Part shown: positions 62,766 to 64,000 of the stretch, piece after piece
How positions within the stretch are numbered: position 1 is the stretch's first letter
Layout: every line of letters starts with the position of its first letter
Assembly: GCA_015686845.1 (NCBI GenBank)
Contig: JADPRS010000001.1
Coordinates: 155,218 to 219,217, forward strand
From: Lutibacter sp. B2
Lineage (GTDB): Bacteria; Bacillota; Clostridia; Peptostreptococcales; Thermotaleaceae
Direction of reading: 5' to 3'
Length of the DNA: 64,000 nucleotides
Translations under genes and position numbers: made by a program
Notes under the pieces: generated by a model
What the model saw: the letters and a program-made list of their open reading frames with translations, nothing else
Told to the model about the DNA's origin: nothing
Databases searched by the model: none

Positions 62766-63002
62766 ATGATAAATCACAAAGCTTCTGTTGGCAATCTAAA
62801 ATCCATTGATTATGATTCAGAACAACACACACTGACGATTGCATTTAGTTCGGGGGAAATGTATCAACATTATGGTGTTCCCGTCTCTATATATAATCAC
62901 TTGACGACTGCTACTGTACCAGGCTATTTTTTACACTATTATATTCGCAATACATATCCCTACAAAAAAATCAGTATATTTACTAACTCTATTCCATCTT
63001 AA
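62766..63002 (+). CDS. KTSC domain-containing small protein
   Basis: A 78-residue protein whose first 65 residues match the KTSC domain: VGNLKSIDYDSEQHTLTIAF, then GEMYQHYGVPVSIYNHL and a YFLHYYIRN end. The naming tetrapeptide itself is not conserved here. The domain occurs alone or fused to lysyl-tRNA synthetase-like and nuclease proteins, and its function is unknown. AAGGAGG is 6 nt upstream of the ATG. It is monocistronic, with a terminator 15 nt after the stop. Confidence 0.82.
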   Translation: MINHKASVGNLKSIDYDSEQHTLTIAFSSGEMYQHYGVPVSIYNHLTTATVPGYFLHYYIRNTYPYKKISIFTNSIPS

Positions 63003-63015
63003 TTTCAAAAAAAAT

Positions 63016-63056
63016 AAAAATCTGCAGGTATATACTACTAAACCTGCAGATTTTTT
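63016..63056. terminator. Bidirectional terminator
   Basis: AAAAATCTGCAGGT and ACCTGCAGATTTTTT form a 13-14-bp stem with a 12-nt loop between converging genes. Confidence 0.93.
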
Positions 63057-63079
63057 ATTTCACAAATTTCTTTTTTACT

Positions 63080-63847
<768 letters not shown>

Positions 63848-63896
63848 ACGCTTACCTCCTTAATATCATAGTATGATATCATTGTACCTTAAAATA

Positions 63897-63937
63897 TTAA
63901 AACAGGTCTAGGACTTATTCCTAAACCTGTTTTAATA
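63897..63937 (-). terminator. Terminator of the partial gene at the right edge
   Basis: AAAACAGGT and ACCTGTTTT with inner TAGGA/TCCTA form a stem of about 14 bp with one mismatch, starting 6 nt beyond the stop at 63943. Confidence 0.85.
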
Positions 63938-63942
63938 TTAAG

Positions 63943-64000
63943 CTATTTTTTTCCTTCTTTTTTCCACTGTGCAAATTCAGATGCAGCTGTGAAAAGTACG
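63943..64000 (-). CDS. C-terminal fragment of an unidentified protein
   Basis: The frame entering from the right edge gives only the last 18 residues, VLFTAASEFAQWKKEGKK, ending in TAG at 63943-63945, with a terminator directly after it. That is too short to name the family. The strong terminator and lysine-rich soluble tail make it a credible gene end. Confidence 0.6.
   Translation of the reverse strand, partial: VLFTAASEFAQWKKEGKK

Overview
The window is AT-rich DNA from a spore-forming, chemotactic member of the Clostridia. The codon use is low-GC, TTG and GTG starts are frequent, Shine-Dalgarno sites are strong, and nearly every gene ends at a hairpin with a T-run. The glycyl-radical pyruvate formate-lyase pair points to anaerobic metabolism, the CwlJ/GerQ pair points to endospores, and the T-box, guanine and ZTP riboswitches are typical of Firmicutes. 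I cannot name the genus from sequence alone. There are no tRNA or rRNA genes, CRISPR arrays, phage genes or transposases. This is chromosomal core sequence with one or two small repeat-like insertions.

Layout. 1-6.2 kb: a cut-off M15-type lipoprotein, a uracil permease, a ClpE-like unfoldase, and a guanine/hypoxanthine permease with a guanine riboswitch and a probable PurR operator. 6.2-11.6 kb: a GlnK/GlnL-type two-component pair, a small unknown protein, an arginase and an amidohydrolase. 11.7-20.3 kb: a GGDEF-EAL protein, a LysM/SleB-type cell wall hydrolase, two small membrane proteins, and a run of RNA-related and housekeeping genes (dbpA, ydbC-like, pentapeptide-repeat protein, ywbE-like, rlmD, HAD phosphatase). 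20.3-28.4 kb: a complete five-gene oligopeptide ABC importer, prsW and an ABC-F ATPase. 28.5-31.9 kb: pflB-pflA behind a ZTP riboswitch. 32-36.7 kb: a YvyF-like zinc protein, a metallophosphoesterase, a palindromic mobile-element-like repeat, a nitroreductase/flavin reductase pair, a RelQ-type alarmone synthetase and gap. 36.9-47 kb: two radical-SAM enzymes (a YtqA-like protein and rlmN), a Usp-like protein, a cytoplasmic M14 peptidase, a parvulin, EamA and MgtC transport-type membrane proteins, a YfmL-like helicase, cwlJ-gerQ and a DUF4397 protein. 47.1-57.7 kb: an eight-gene chemosensory operon. 57.9-64 kb: ileS with its T-box leader, small proteins, an acetate transporter and a PHP phosphatase.

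The most interesting unit is the chemosensory operon. One promoter appears to drive, in order, a response regulator-diguanylate cyclase, a CheA with a second CheW domain and a fused receiver, CheR, CheY, CheX, a receiver-PP2C phosphatase, CheW and a large Cache-HAMP-PAS receptor. It has no cheB and no flagellar genes. Its output genes suggest control of c-di-GMP and of a Ser/Thr (anti-sigma-type) phospho-switch rather than, or besides, flagellar rotation. The second highlight is the pflB leader. A ZTP aptamer, a competing hairpin and a terminator can be drawn as a three-state antitermination switch, followed by a second promoter with a perfect 12-bp palindromic operator candidate.
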